Positions 42,856-51,305 of a DNA stretch of 56,651 nt are shown piece after piece. The position numbers and the translations under genes are program-made. Every line of letters starts with the position of its first letter. Position 1 is the first letter of the stretch. Where the stretch lies: NCBI GenBank assembly GCA_964448305.1, contig CAYUWB010000007.1, positions 1 to 56,651 on the forward strand. The letters run 5' to 3'. This DNA comes from Thioglobus_C sp964448305 (GTDB taxonomy: Bacteria > Pseudomonadota > Gammaproteobacteria > PS1 > Pseudothioglobaceae). Under the pieces are notes generated by a model. That model saw only the letters and a program-made list of their open reading frames with translations, ran no database searches and was not told where the DNA came from.

Positions 42856-43728
42856 GTGAATAACACAACTTTAATTGAAAAATTTCTAGATTATTACTGG
42901 CTCTCATCTGGTGCAAGTCAAAATACACTGTCGGCTTACCGATCTGATCTTAAGTTATTTTCAAAATGGCTAGAAGCCGAACTAACTCATGTTGACAGTA
43001 CTCATATCAACCACTACTTTAAACACAGACAACTCAGCGCCGCCACACAAGCGCGCATCCTCACTTGTTTGCGTATTTTTTACCAATATTTAATCACTCA
43101 GCAGCTAATTGAAACCAACCCAACCACCAAGCTACACCACCCTAAACAAACACAAAAACTGCCTGTTTTTCTTAATATTGACGAAGTAGAACAACTGCTA
43201 AATGCACCAGACAAAAAGACTATTTTTGGCATGCGTGATCGTGCCATGTTGGAATTACTTTATTCTTGTGGTTTACGCGTATCGGAGCTTATCACTCTAG
43301 ATTATCACAACATTAATCTGAATGAGGAATACATTCGTATTCATGGCAAAGGCAATAAAGAACGCCTCTTGCCGATGGGTGAAATGGCAATGGATTATCT
43401 CAATACTTACGAGCAAAAAGCACGGCCTTTTTTACTTAAATCAGGCCAAACCGATCATTATTTTTTAAGCAATCGTGGCTCGGGCATGAGTCGCCAAAAT
43501 TTCTTTTATATTATTAAAGCTTACGCTACCAAAGCCGGTATTGACAAACCACTATCACCACACACGCTTCGCCATGCCTTTGCTACCCACCTTGTACAAC
43601 AAGGTGCCGACTTGCGCTCTGTGCAATTAATGCTGGGTCATAGTGATATTTCTACTACGCAGATTTACACACACATTCAAAACGTACAGCTTAAATCTCA
43701 GCATTCTAAACACCATCCTCGCGGCTAG
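42856..43728 (+). CDS. xerD: Tyrosine recombinase XerD
   Basis: The 290-residue protein (GTG start) has an N-terminal SAM-like core-binding domain and the catalytic domain with LLYSCGLRVSEL (first Arg), KGNKERLLPMG (Lys), HTLRHAFATHL (His-x-x-Arg), LGHSDISTTQIYTHI (His and Tyr nucleophile). It acts with XerC at dif to resolve chromosome dimers. The end TYTHIQ..HPRG is the usual length. A palindromic 3' element follows. Confidence 0.93.
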   Translation: MNNTTLIEKFLDYYWLSSGASQNTLSAYRSDLKLFSKWLEAELTHVDSTHINHYFKHRQLSAATQARILTCLRIFYQYLITQQLIETNPTTKLHHPKQTQKLPVFLNIDEVEQLLNAPDKKTIFGMRDRAMLELLYSCGLRVSELITLDYHNINLNEEYIRIHGKGNKERLLPMGEMAMDYLNTYEQKARPFLLKSGQTDHYFLSNRGSGMSRQNFFYIIKAYATKAGIDKPLSPHTLRHAFATHLVQQGADLRSVQLMLGHSDISTTQIYTHIQNVQLKSQHSKHHPRG

Positions 43729-43732
43729 CCCT

Positions 43733-43835
43733 TTACTGCGTCTTTTTTCCTACTGCTGTGTTGCACTTATCTTTCACTCAGTCATATAGCTACACCTATA
43801 CTCCTTCACTCAATCTGTCGTGCACCTTGCATTAA
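43733..43835 (-). repeat. Palindromic 3' element, copy B (after xerD)
   Basis: Read on the minus strand it has AAGGTGC, a left arm, GGAG, TATAG-GTGTAG-CTATA (43785-43800), TGACTGAG, a right arm and AACACAG, then AGGAAAAAAGACG. The outer arms pair (TGCAC with GTGCA), while both inner arms carry GAGTGAA as a direct repeat. It begins about five bases after the xerD stop. Confidence 0.75.
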
Positions 43836-44044
43836 GCAAAAATACTTTTAAATGTAAAAAATAGTGTATAAAAAATTAGGAAATTTTAATAATTTATTGA
43901 ATTTTAACCAAATTTAGCGTTTTTTAAGTGTTTTTAATGACTTTTAACCACTAAATATTGACTTTTATCTGACTTTATCGACTGTTTTTAGAAAATTTCG
44001 GAAATTTTCACTTTGCCGTATTTACGATGATTTTTAATGGATTT
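43836..44044. other. AT-rich non-coding spacer
   Basis: This 209-base stretch between two oppositely oriented copies of the palindromic element has no credible coding frame. It contains a perfect 9-1-9 inverted repeat GAAAATTTC-G-GAAATTTTC at 43991-44009 and many TTTTTA runs. I see no promoter or tRNA. Confidence 0.5.
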
Positions 44045-44136
44045 TGAGGCAAATTTATTTTTATATTTTAGGAGTGCACAATTTAGTGCATGACTGAAAA
44101 TAAAAATAAATTTAACAAAGAAAGACTTAAAAAGCA
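44045..44136 (+). repeat. Palindromic 3' element, copy D (after greA)
   Basis: The layout is GAGGC, arm AAATTTATTTTTATATTTTA (44051-44070), GGAG, TGCAC-AATTTA-GTGCA (44075-44090), TGACTGA, arm AAAATAAAAATAAATTT (44097-44113), then AACAAAG. The arms pair almost perfectly but differ from the other copies. It lies 11 bases beyond the greA stop, on the 3' side of that minus-strand gene. Confidence 0.78.
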
Positions 44137-44146
44137 GAAGTAAAAA

Positions 44147-44623
44147 TTACAAATATTCGACTTCGAGTATCTCGTAGATAATATCTCCACCAGGCGCTCT
44201 CACTGTGACTTCTTCACCCTCTTCATTACCCATGAGTGCACTGGCAATTGGCGAATGACATGATATCTTTCCGTGTGCAATGTCTGCTTCATCCTCGCCC
44301 ACAATTTGATAGGTGATTTCGCTGTCGTCTTCAATGTTCATTAAAGTAATGGTGGTACCAAAAACACAACGACCATCTTGATTAAGCTTGGTGACATCAA
44401 TCACTTGCATGCGTGAAAGCTTGGATTCAATTTCTTTAATACGGCCTTCACAAAAACTTTGTTCTTCTTTGGCGGCGTGGTATTCGGCGTTTTCTTTTAA
44501 ATCGCCATGAGCACGCGCGGTGGCAATGTCTTCGACGATACGAGGACGCTCAACATCTTTGAGCTTTAAAAGCTCTGCTTCCAGTGCTTTTGCACCACTA
44601 ACTGTCATTGGAATATTTTCCAT
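44147..44623 (-). CDS. greA: Transcription elongation factor GreA
   Basis: The 158-residue protein has the coiled-coil N-terminus (ALEAELLKLKDVERPRIVEDIATARAHGDLKENAEYHAAKEEQ) with acidic tip residues that rescue backtracked RNA polymerase, and the FKBP-like C-domain with SPIASALMGNEEGEEVTVRAPGG. It follows carB by 6 bases, the conserved car-greA order. Confidence 0.96.
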   Translation of the reverse strand: MENIPMTVSGAKALEAELLKLKDVERPRIVEDIATARAHGDLKENAEYHAAKEEQSFCEGRIKEIESKLSRMQVIDVTKLNQDGRCVFGTTITLMNIEDDSEITYQIVGEDEADIAHGKISCHSPIASALMGNEEGEEVTVRAPGGDIIYEILEVEYL

Positions 44624-44629
44624 ACTATT

Positions 44630-47600
44630 TTAGCTATTTAATGATTGTACTGTTCGTACAGTAATTTTCTTGTGTGTTTTTAAACCATCTAACATGGCAA
44701 AGGCAGCTGCCACTGTTGTTGTAAATGGTACTTTATGCACTAAAGCTTGGCAACGAATCGCTGCTGCGTCTTCCACGCCTTGCGTATCTTCAGTTGAGTT
44801 GATAATTAAGTCAATGGTTTCGTTTTTAATCATATCTACAATATGCGGCGAACCTTCAGATACCTTATTAACTGTTTCACACTCAAGGCCGGCATCAGTT
44901 AGGATCTCTTTATTGCTTCGAGTTGCCACTAGGCTAAAACCTTGTTTGGCTAAGCGCTTACCTAAATCAACCAAGTCATCTCGATCAAGTTTTCGCAAAC
45001 TAACAAATACTTTACCACTCTCTGGTGCACGACTACCAGCAGCCAATTGCGCCTTATCAAAAGCCGAGGCAAAATCATCGCCCACACCCATGACTTCACC
45101 AGTTGAACGCATCTCAGGCCCTAAAATTGGATCCACACCTAAGAATTTATTAAACGGGAAAACCGCTTCTTTCACACTAAAGTGTTTCGGAATAATCTCT
45201 GATGTAAAGTCTTGTTCTTTAAGTGCCACGCCAGACATAACTCTTGCTGCAATTTTGGCCAGTGGTGCACTAATGGCTTTTGAAACAAAGGGCACTGTAC
45301 GTGAAGCACGAGGATTTACTTCAATAATATAAATTTCATCATCTTGATAAGCTAACTGGGTGTTCATCAAGCCAACTACATTAAGTTGTTTAGCCATGGC
45401 AATCACTTGCGAACGCATCTCATCTAGTACGCCATTTGGTAGTGAATAAGGCGGCAGCGAACAAGCTGAATCGCCCGAGTGAATGCCAGCTTGTTCAATG
45501 TGTTGCATAATGCCGCCAATGACCACATCTTCGCCGTCACTAATAACATCGATATCGACTTCAATCGCATGGTCAAGGAACGAATCTAATAATACTGGTG
45601 AGTCGTTTGATACTTGCACCGCTGTGTGCATATAGTGATCTAAGCTCTCTTTGTCATAAACGATTTCCATCGCACGACCACCGAGCACATACGAAGGCCT
45701 TACCACCAATGGAAAACCAATCGCATCGGCGATATCTTGCGCCTGCTCTAGCGAGCGCGCTGTACCATTAAGAGGTTGTTTTAAATCTAACTCTTGTAGC
45801 ATTTTAGAAAAACGTTCACGATCCTCAGCCAAGTCAATCGCATCAGGGCTAGTACCAATAATTTTCGCACCGCTTTGCTCTAATGCATCGGCTAATTTAA
45901 GTGGTGTTTGGCCACCATAATGCACAATAATACCGTCTGGATTCTCTACTTCAATAATAGACAGCACATCTTCTAAAGTCAACGGTTCAAAATATAGGCG
46001 ATCTGAAATATCGTAATCGGTTGAAACCGTTTCAGGGTTACAGTTCACCATAATGGTTTCATAGCCATCTTCACGTAGTGCTAGTGAGGCATGCACACAG
46101 CAATAATCAAACTCAATACCTTGGCCAATACGGTTGGGGCCGCCGCCAAGAATCATGATTTTTTTCTTATCGGTTGGATTGGCTTCACATTGCTGCTGAT
46201 AAGTTGAGTATAAATAGGCTGTTTGTGTGTCAAACTCCGCTGCACAAGAATCTACACGCTTAAACACAGGCTTAATATTAAGGGCTTTTCGACGCTCACG
46301 CACTGAAGACTCACTACAGCAAAACAAGTCTGCCAAGCGCGCATCAGAAAAGCCTTTGCGTTTTAACCCGAATAATTCGTCTGCACCAATGTCGGTAACA
46401 TTTGTGCCATTAATTTGCATTTCAGAAGAGACAATGTCTTCAATCTGTGCCAAAAACCAAGGGTCAACTTTAGATAAGTCAAATACCTCTTCTAGGCTCA
46501 TACCCAATCTAAAGGCGTCAGCCAAATAAAAAATACGATCGCCTCTTGCCGAAATACATTCAGATCTGATTTTGTTTTTAGCGTCATCGGCATTCAAGTC
46601 AACAATTGGATCTAGGCCAGATTTGTCAGTTTCTAGGCCTCGTAAGGCTTTTTGTAAAGATTCTTGGAAAGTTGAGCCCATGGCCATCACCTCACCCACT
46701 GATTTCATTTGTGTGGTTAAGCGATCATCTGCTTTGGGGAATTTCTCAAAAGCGAAGCGTGGAATTTTAGTCACCACATAATCAATGCTCGGCTCAAACG
46801 AGGCTGGCGTCTTGCCACCGGTAATATCGTTATCAAGCTCATCTAACGTATAGCCCACGGCTAATTTAGCAGCAACTTTTGCAATTGGGAAGCCAGTTGC
46901 TTTTGAAGCCAATGCTGATGAACGTGACACACGTGGATTCATCTCAATAATCGTTAGTCGGCCATTTTCAGGATTAAGTGCGAACTGTACGTTTGATCCG
47001 CCCGTATCAACACCAATCTCACGAAGTACTGCGAGTGAAGCATTACGCATCACTTGATATTCTTTATCCGTTAGCGTTTGTGCAGGCGCAACGGTAATTG
47101 AATCACCCGTATGGATGCCCATTGGGTCTAGGTTCTCAATTGAACAAATAATGATGCAATTATCTTTAGTATCTCGCACCACTTCCATTTCAAACTCTTT
47201 CCAGCCAAGAATAGACTCCTCAACCAGTAATTCATTGGTTGGCGAAAGATCTAGGCCACGCTCACAAATTTCAACAAACTCTTCCTTATTAAAAGCAATA
47301 CCGCCACCACTACCACCCATGGTAAATGAAGGGCGAATCACTGTTGGAAAACCAACTTCTTCTTGAATTTTGTGCGCATCTTCTAAATTATGGGCGACAG
47401 CTGCCTTGGGCATGTCTAGGCCAATTTTAAGCATGGCCTCACGGAATAAATCACGATCTTCGGCTTTATCAATCGCTTCCTTTCTAGCGCCAATCATCTC
47501 CACACCGTGTTTTTCTAACACACCATGTCGCTCCAAGTCTAGCGCACAATTGAGTGCTGTTTGTCCACCCATGGTTGGTAGCAATGCATCAGGTTTTTCA

Positions 47601-47839
47601 ACCTCGATAATTTTTTCAACCGTACGCCATTCAATCGGCTCAATGTAGGTTGCGTCCGCCATTTGCGGATCAGTCATAATAGTGGCTGGATTAGAGTTAA
47701 CCAAAATAACGCGGTAGCCTTCTTCACGCAACGCTTTACAAGCTTGCGCACCTGAATAGTCAAACTCACAAGCCTGGCCGATGACAATCGGTCCAGCACC
47801 AATGATTAAAATACTTTTTAGGTCTTGTCTTTTTGGCAT
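44630..47839 (-). CDS. carB: Carbamoyl phosphate synthase large subunit
   Basis: The 1069-residue CarB has the two homologous ATP-grasp halves (LIIGAGPIVIGQACEFDYSG at the start, ILGGGPNRIGQGIEFDYCCVH about 555) and a C-terminal regulatory domain. It makes carbamoyl phosphate for pyrimidines and arginine. It is separated from carA by an mlaA gene, with 22 bases to the mlaA stop. Confidence 0.97.
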   Translation of the reverse strand: MPKRQDLKSILIIGAGPIVIGQACEFDYSGAQACKALREEGYRVILVNSNPATIMTDPQMADATYIEPIEWRTVEKIIEVEKPDALLPTMGGQTALNCALDLERHGVLEKHGVEMIGARKEAIDKAEDRDLFREAMLKIGLDMPKAAVAHNLEDAHKIQEEVGFPTVIRPSFTMGGSGGGIAFNKEEFVEICERGLDLSPTNELLVEESILGWKEFEMEVVRDTKDNCIIICSIENLDPMGIHTGDSITVAPAQTLTDKEYQVMRNASLAVLREIGVDTGGSNVQFALNPENGRLTIIEMNPRVSRSSALASKATGFPIAKVAAKLAVGYTLDELDNDITGGKTPASFEPSIDYVVTKIPRFAFEKFPKADDRLTTQMKSVGEVMAMGSTFQESLQKALRGLETDKSGLDPIVDLNADDAKNKIRSECISARGDRIFYLADAFRLGMSLEEVFDLSKVDPWFLAQIEDIVSSEMQINGTNVTDIGADELFGLKRKGFSDARLADLFCCSESSVRERRKALNIKPVFKRVDSCAAEFDTQTAYLYSTYQQQCEANPTDKKKIMILGGGPNRIGQGIEFDYCCVHASLALREDGYETIMVNCNPETVSTDYDISDRLYFEPLTLEDVLSIIEVENPDGIIVHYGGQTPLKLADALEQSGAKIIGTSPDAIDLAEDRERFSKMLQELDLKQPLNGTARSLEQAQDIADAIGFPLVVRPSYVLGGRAMEIVYDKESLDHYMHTAVQVSNDSPVLLDSFLDHAIEVDIDVISDGEDVVIGGIMQHIEQAGIHSGDSACSLPPYSLPNGVLDEMRSQVIAMAKQLNVVGLMNTQLAYQDDEIYIIEVNPRASRTVPFVSKAISAPLAKIAARVMSGVALKEQDFTSEIIPKHFSVKEAVFPFNKFLGVDPILGPEMRSTGEVMGVGDDFASAFDKAQLAAGSRAPESGKVFVSLRKLDRDDLVDLGKRLAKQGFSLVATRSNKEILTDAGLECETVNKVSEGSPHIVDMIKNETIDLIINSTEDTQGVEDAAAIRCQALVHKVPFTTTVAAAFAMLDGLKTHKKITVRTVQSLNS

Positions 47840-47861
47840 TTTTTTCTAATTCTGAGTTACG

Positions 47862-48560
47862 CTAAAAATCGTCGAATTCATCTTCTTCAACAGGTAAGTT
47901 GCCATCAAAAACATCGAATTTTCTCTTTTGTAAATAAGAAGAGCGCATCATTGTGTATGGATCATCTGATAGATCTAGCATATCCGTAGCTGGCAATAAT
48001 TCAACACGCTTATCAATAATGTTAATTGCGGTACTACTGATAAAGCCAATACCTTCAGTTTTGTCAATCATGTTCGCATCAGAAGTGGTGTCAACATATA
48101 AGCCTGCGCCATCTCGAACAGTCGATGGCCCTAATAATGGCAAGACCACATAAGGACCTTCTTCTACACCCCAAACTGCCATAGTCTGGCCAAAGTCTTC
48201 ATTTTCGGTAGTAAGATCCATATCAGATGCCACATCAAACAATCCGCCAAGACCAATCGTGCTGTTTACTAAAATACGGCCAAAAGTCTCTACACTCTCA
48301 ACCGGTTTAAATTGTAAGATTTGATTAGCCAAAGTAGAGACATCGCGTAAATTACCAAAGAAATTACTCACGCCATCTTGCGCTACTTCTGGCACATGGT
48401 CCTTGTACGCTCTTGATACTGGCTCTAACAAGTTGTCATCAATGGTATCGTTGAATTCATAAATTGATCGATTAACATCTTCAAATGGATCAACATTTTC
48501 TTCGGCAATTGCCGAAATACTAAGTGTGGACAATAATAAGCTAATTAATAATTTTTTCAT
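47862..48560 (-). CDS. mlaA: MlaA/VacJ-family phospholipid transport protein, apparently not lipidated
   Basis: The 232-residue protein has a signal peptide (1-19) and the MlaA hallmarks DPFEDVNRSIYEFNDTID, LEPVSRAYKDHVPE, RILVNSTIGLGGLFDVA and FGQTMAVWGVEEGPYVVLPLLGPSTVRDGAG. MlaA removes phospholipids from the outer leaflet with porins. No lipobox cysteine follows the signal (IAEENVD), unlike E. coli. The start overlaps the carA stop (TAATG), so it is translated with carA. Confidence 0.9.
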   Translation of the reverse strand: MKKLLISLLLSTLSISAIAEENVDPFEDVNRSIYEFNDTIDDNLLEPVSRAYKDHVPEVAQDGVSNFFGNLRDVSTLANQILQFKPVESVETFGRILVNSTIGLGGLFDVASDMDLTTENEDFGQTMAVWGVEEGPYVVLPLLGPSTVRDGAGLYVDTTSDANMIDKTEGIGFISSTAINIIDKRVELLPATDMLDLSDDPYTMMRSSYLQKRKFDVFDGNLPVEEDEFDDF

Positions 48561-49678
48561 TATTTCATCTCCTCTATAAATGTATCAAATAAACCACTCA
48601 CATCATGTGGACCTGGTGAAGCCTCAGGGTGTCCTTGAAAACTAAAAGCGGGTTTGTCTACCACTTTAACACCTTGAATAGAATTGTCAAATAACGAACG
48701 ATGTGTCACTTCTAACGTATTCGGCATGTTGCTTTCTGAAACAGCAAAACCGTGATTTTGTGAAGTGATCATCACCTGCTTAGATTCTAAATCTTGAACT
48801 GGGTGATTAGCACCATGATGGCCAAATTTCATTTTCTCAGTTTTGGCACCACTTGCTAATGACAATAATTGATGCCCTAAACAGATGCCAAACATTGGCG
48901 TGTTTTTTTCTAATAATGTTTGAATATTATTAATCGCATAATCACAGGGCTCAGGATCGCCTGGGCCATTGGATAAAAATACGCCATCAGGATTCATTTT
49001 TAACACATCGGCTACTGGTGTTTGTGCATTAACCACAGTTAAGTCACAACCACGATCTACCAACATTCTTAAAATATTTTTCTTAACGCCGTAGTCATAT
49101 ACAACAACCTTAAACTTTTTATCAAGCGAGGCAAACTCACCACTTTCTAACGAATAAGAACCATCATTAAAATCATATTGCTTAGCGGTTGATACAACTT
49201 TGGCTAAATCCATATTTTTCAACCCTGCAAAAGCTTGGGCTTTAGCCACTGCTGCTGCCTCATCAAGGTTGTCGCCGGTAACAATACAACCTTTAAGTGA
49301 GCCATGCTCACGCAGATGGCGTGTTAATGCGCGCGTATCAATATCGCTAATCGCCACCACATTATTAGAAGACAAATATTCATCCAACGATAATTCGTTA
49401 CGCCAATTGCTTGCCATTAAGGGCAAGTCACGAACAATCAAACCAGAAGCATAAATTTGTCCAGACTCTTCATCAACTGAATTGGTGCCGGTATTGCCGA
49501 TATGCGGATAGGTCAGTGCAACAATTTGTTGCGCATAAGAAGGATCAGTCAGGATTTCTTGGTAGCCCGTCATTGAAGTATTGAACACCACTTCGCCAAC
49601 AGTATCGCCATTAGCACCGATTGATTTTCCTTTGAAAATCTGACCATCTTCCAACGCTAATAAGGCAACTTGTGACAC
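48560..49678 (-). CDS. carA: Carbamoyl phosphate synthase small subunit
   Basis: The 372-residue glutaminase subunit has the N-terminal ALLALEDGQIFKGKSIG and class I amidotransferase motifs GVFLSNGPGDPEP, FGICLGHQLLSLA (Cys nucleophile) and FQGHPEASPGPHD. It heads the carA-mlaA-carB-greA unit. Confidence 0.96.
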   Translation of the reverse strand: MSQVALLALEDGQIFKGKSIGANGDTVGEVVFNTSMTGYQEILTDPSYAQQIVALTYPHIGNTGTNSVDEESGQIYASGLIVRDLPLMASNWRNELSLDEYLSSNNVVAISDIDTRALTRHLREHGSLKGCIVTGDNLDEAAAVAKAQAFAGLKNMDLAKVVSTAKQYDFNDGSYSLESGEFASLDKKFKVVVYDYGVKKNILRMLVDRGCDLTVVNAQTPVADVLKMNPDGVFLSNGPGDPEPCDYAINNIQTLLEKNTPMFGICLGHQLLSLASGAKTEKMKFGHHGANHPVQDLESKQVMITSQNHGFAVSESNMPNTLEVTHRSLFDNSIQGVKVVDKPAFSFQGHPEASPGPHDVSGLFDTFIEEMK

Positions 49679-49795
49679 CCAACACTCCTAAGCTAAAAAC
49701 TTCAAAAATTTTACCATACTTGCTACTCAAGCTGATACTCAAATCATCAAATCAAAGTGATATAATGACCTTATAAAAATAAGGAAAATAATGCA

Positions 49796-50065
49796 ATGAA
49801 TATCACAGTTGAAAACATTAAATGCGGTGGTTGCGCAGGCACCATCACCAAAAAACTGACCTCGACTTTTGATACAGATAATGTCGATGTTAATATTGAG
49901 CAAGGTGTGATTAGTATCGATATTGACGATGCCAGAAGAGTAGAGCTTGTGCAGGTGCTACTAGACCTTGGCTACCCTGAAACTGATTCAGTGCATGGTT
50001 TTGACTCTGCTAAAGCAAAAGCAAAATCATTCGTTTCTTGTGCAATCGGAAAAATGGACCAGTGA
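49796..50065 (+). CDS. Heavy-metal-associated (HMA) domain protein
   Basis: The 89-residue protein has the HMA fold start MNITVENIKCGGCAGTITKKL with the metal-binding CGGC pair (Cys10, Cys13). The rest of the domain is about 65 residues, followed by an extension rich in lysine with a cysteine (Ser-Cys-Ala). It could be a copper chaperone. Unexpectedly it is coupled to thiS by a GTGA overlap. A likely -10 TATAAT is at 49761-49766. Confidence 0.8.
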   Translation: MNITVENIKCGGCAGTITKKLTSTFDTDNVDVNIEQGVISIDIDDARRVELVQVLLDLGYPETDSVHGFDSAKAKAKSFVSCAIGKMDQ

Positions 50066-50262
50066 TTATTCAAGTTAATGGGAAAGAACTAAAAATCGAT
50101 AATCAATCAAGTGCTGCTGATTTAATCAATCAGCTCGGCTACCAAGATCAACGCATCGCGCTAGAAGTCAATGAGACTATTATCTCCAAATCAAAGCACG
50201 CGGAATTTGTTTTAAATACGGGTGATCAGGTAGAAATTATTAAGGCTGTTGGTGGCGGTTAG
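50062..50262 (+). CDS. thiS: Sulfur carrier protein ThiS
   Basis: The GTG at 50062 overlaps the HMA stop and gives 66 residues, the usual ThiS length. It has the ubiquitin-like pattern IQVNGKELKI...SAADLINQLGY, RIALEVNETIISKSKHAEFVLNTGDQVEIIKAVGGG and ends in the required Gly-Gly. ThiF activates it to the thiocarboxylate used by ThiG, which is 42 kb away in this window. Confidence 0.9.
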   Translation: MIIQVNGKELKIDNQSSAADLINQLGYQDQRIALEVNETIISKSKHAEFVLNTGDQVEIIKAVGGG

Positions 50263-51302
50263 ACAAACCAATCTTTAGGAATTTCATCTACTTTAAATGG
50301 CGCTACTGAAAACTGTTGAGCGACACCAGCTTGCAACTTAACTTCTACATCAACCAAATCTTCATCTCTACCTTGAGAGTATCGGGCTAAAATCTTGGCT
50401 GCGTTTTTTACGTCTTCTTGATTCGGCTCGCCATCAATTAACGCTATCGGGCCATTACAACTGGTTGAATATAAATGCGCGTATTGATTGCGATAACCTT
50501 CTAAAAACTTCACTTCGCCTTCTTCCCTGGCAATAATCATCTTAAAGCGTTTGTTAGGGCGAATGTGTCGGCCGACTTTAAGCATCATCAAATCATCTAA
50601 TTGATAATCACGATTACCTCGCGATTGCCACATGTCTACCAATTTATCTGAATATTGTTTGTCCGTTAAAAAACAACAGCCACCTGCAGGGGTTGCATAA
50701 TCATCAAACCCATATTCCTTAGCTAGGGCCATTTGTGGCTTGCGATTACGCCCTGAAAAATCTAACAACTGCTCACGATCCACCCAACCTTCTCGCTCTG
50801 CTTTTGTCTCAGGTAAACGCTTGGCACACAATGGACGCAACAACAAATCATCTGCGCCAGATTCGGCTTGTACAATTGGCATGGTTTCTTTACGCTGCGA
50901 CATTGGTCGCTGACCCATTACCTCGCCAGTAATAATAAAATCAAAATCGTTCTCTTCCATCCACTGTTTGGCTTTTTTCACCATAAAGCCTTTGCAATCC
51001 AAACAAGGGTTCATATTCTTGCCATAACCATGTTTTGGATTCAAAAGTACATCGCGATATTCTTCAATCACATCAATAATATGCAATTTGATACCAAGCT
51101 GTTCAGCGACCCACAGGGCATTATTACGCTTTGGTTTGTCACTCTTTTGTTTGCGAATCGCATGAGTATGGCCCTCTACACAAAAGCCCGTGAAGAAATT
51201 AATACCTTCTACATGAATACCTTGGTCAAGCAAAAGTTTTGTACTTAAGAGTGAATCTAGTCCGCCCGATATTAACGATACCGCTTTAATTTGCTTGCTC
51301 AT
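50259..51302 (-). CDS. PP-loop ATPase, MnmA/ThiI-like putative tRNA or sulfur-transfer enzyme
   Basis: The 347-residue protein begins with an ATP-pyrophosphatase PP-loop ISGGLDSLLS (12-17), followed by NPCLDCKGFM (Cys100, Cys103), GEVMGQRPMSQ, and TPAGGCCFLTD (Cys209, Cys210). The cysteine layout is that of thiouridylase-like enzymes. The C-terminal part (MMLKVGRHIRPNKRFKMIIAREEGE) resembles the NFACT-R RNA-binding domain. It is not a standard MnmA or ThiI and I cannot name it with certainty. It is convergent with thiS, overlapping by 4 bases. Confidence 0.78.
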   Translation of the reverse strand: MSKQIKAVSLISGGLDSLLSTKLLLDQGIHVEGINFFTGFCVEGHTHAIRKQKSDKPKRNNALWVAEQLGIKLHIIDVIEEYRDVLLNPKHGYGKNMNPCLDCKGFMVKKAKQWMEENDFDFIITGEVMGQRPMSQRKETMPIVQAESGADDLLLRPLCAKRLPETKAEREGWVDREQLLDFSGRNRKPQMALAKEYGFDDYATPAGGCCFLTDKQYSDKLVDMWQSRGNRDYQLDDLMMLKVGRHIRPNKRFKMIIAREEGEVKFLEGYRNQYAHLYSTSCNGPIALIDGEPNQEDVKNAAKILARYSQGRDEDLVDVEVKLQAGVAQQFSVAPFKVDEIPKDWFV

Positions 51303-51305
51303 TAC

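Noticed and set aside
42856..43728. XerD-like gene as a phage or integron integrase
   Set aside because: Length, motifs and chromosomal neighbours (rplS, greA) fit housekeeping XerD, and no phage gene or attachment repeat is near.
43733..44136. Palindromic elements as a CRISPR array or as IS ends
   Set aside because: The copies are too few and differ in their arms, there are no regular spacers, and no transposase gene or clear target duplication is present.
44670..45332. Long open frame (220 codons) on the plus strand opposite carB
   Set aside because: It is antisense to the highly conserved CarB sequence, has no family resemblance or ribosome binding site, and follows from the codon composition of carB.
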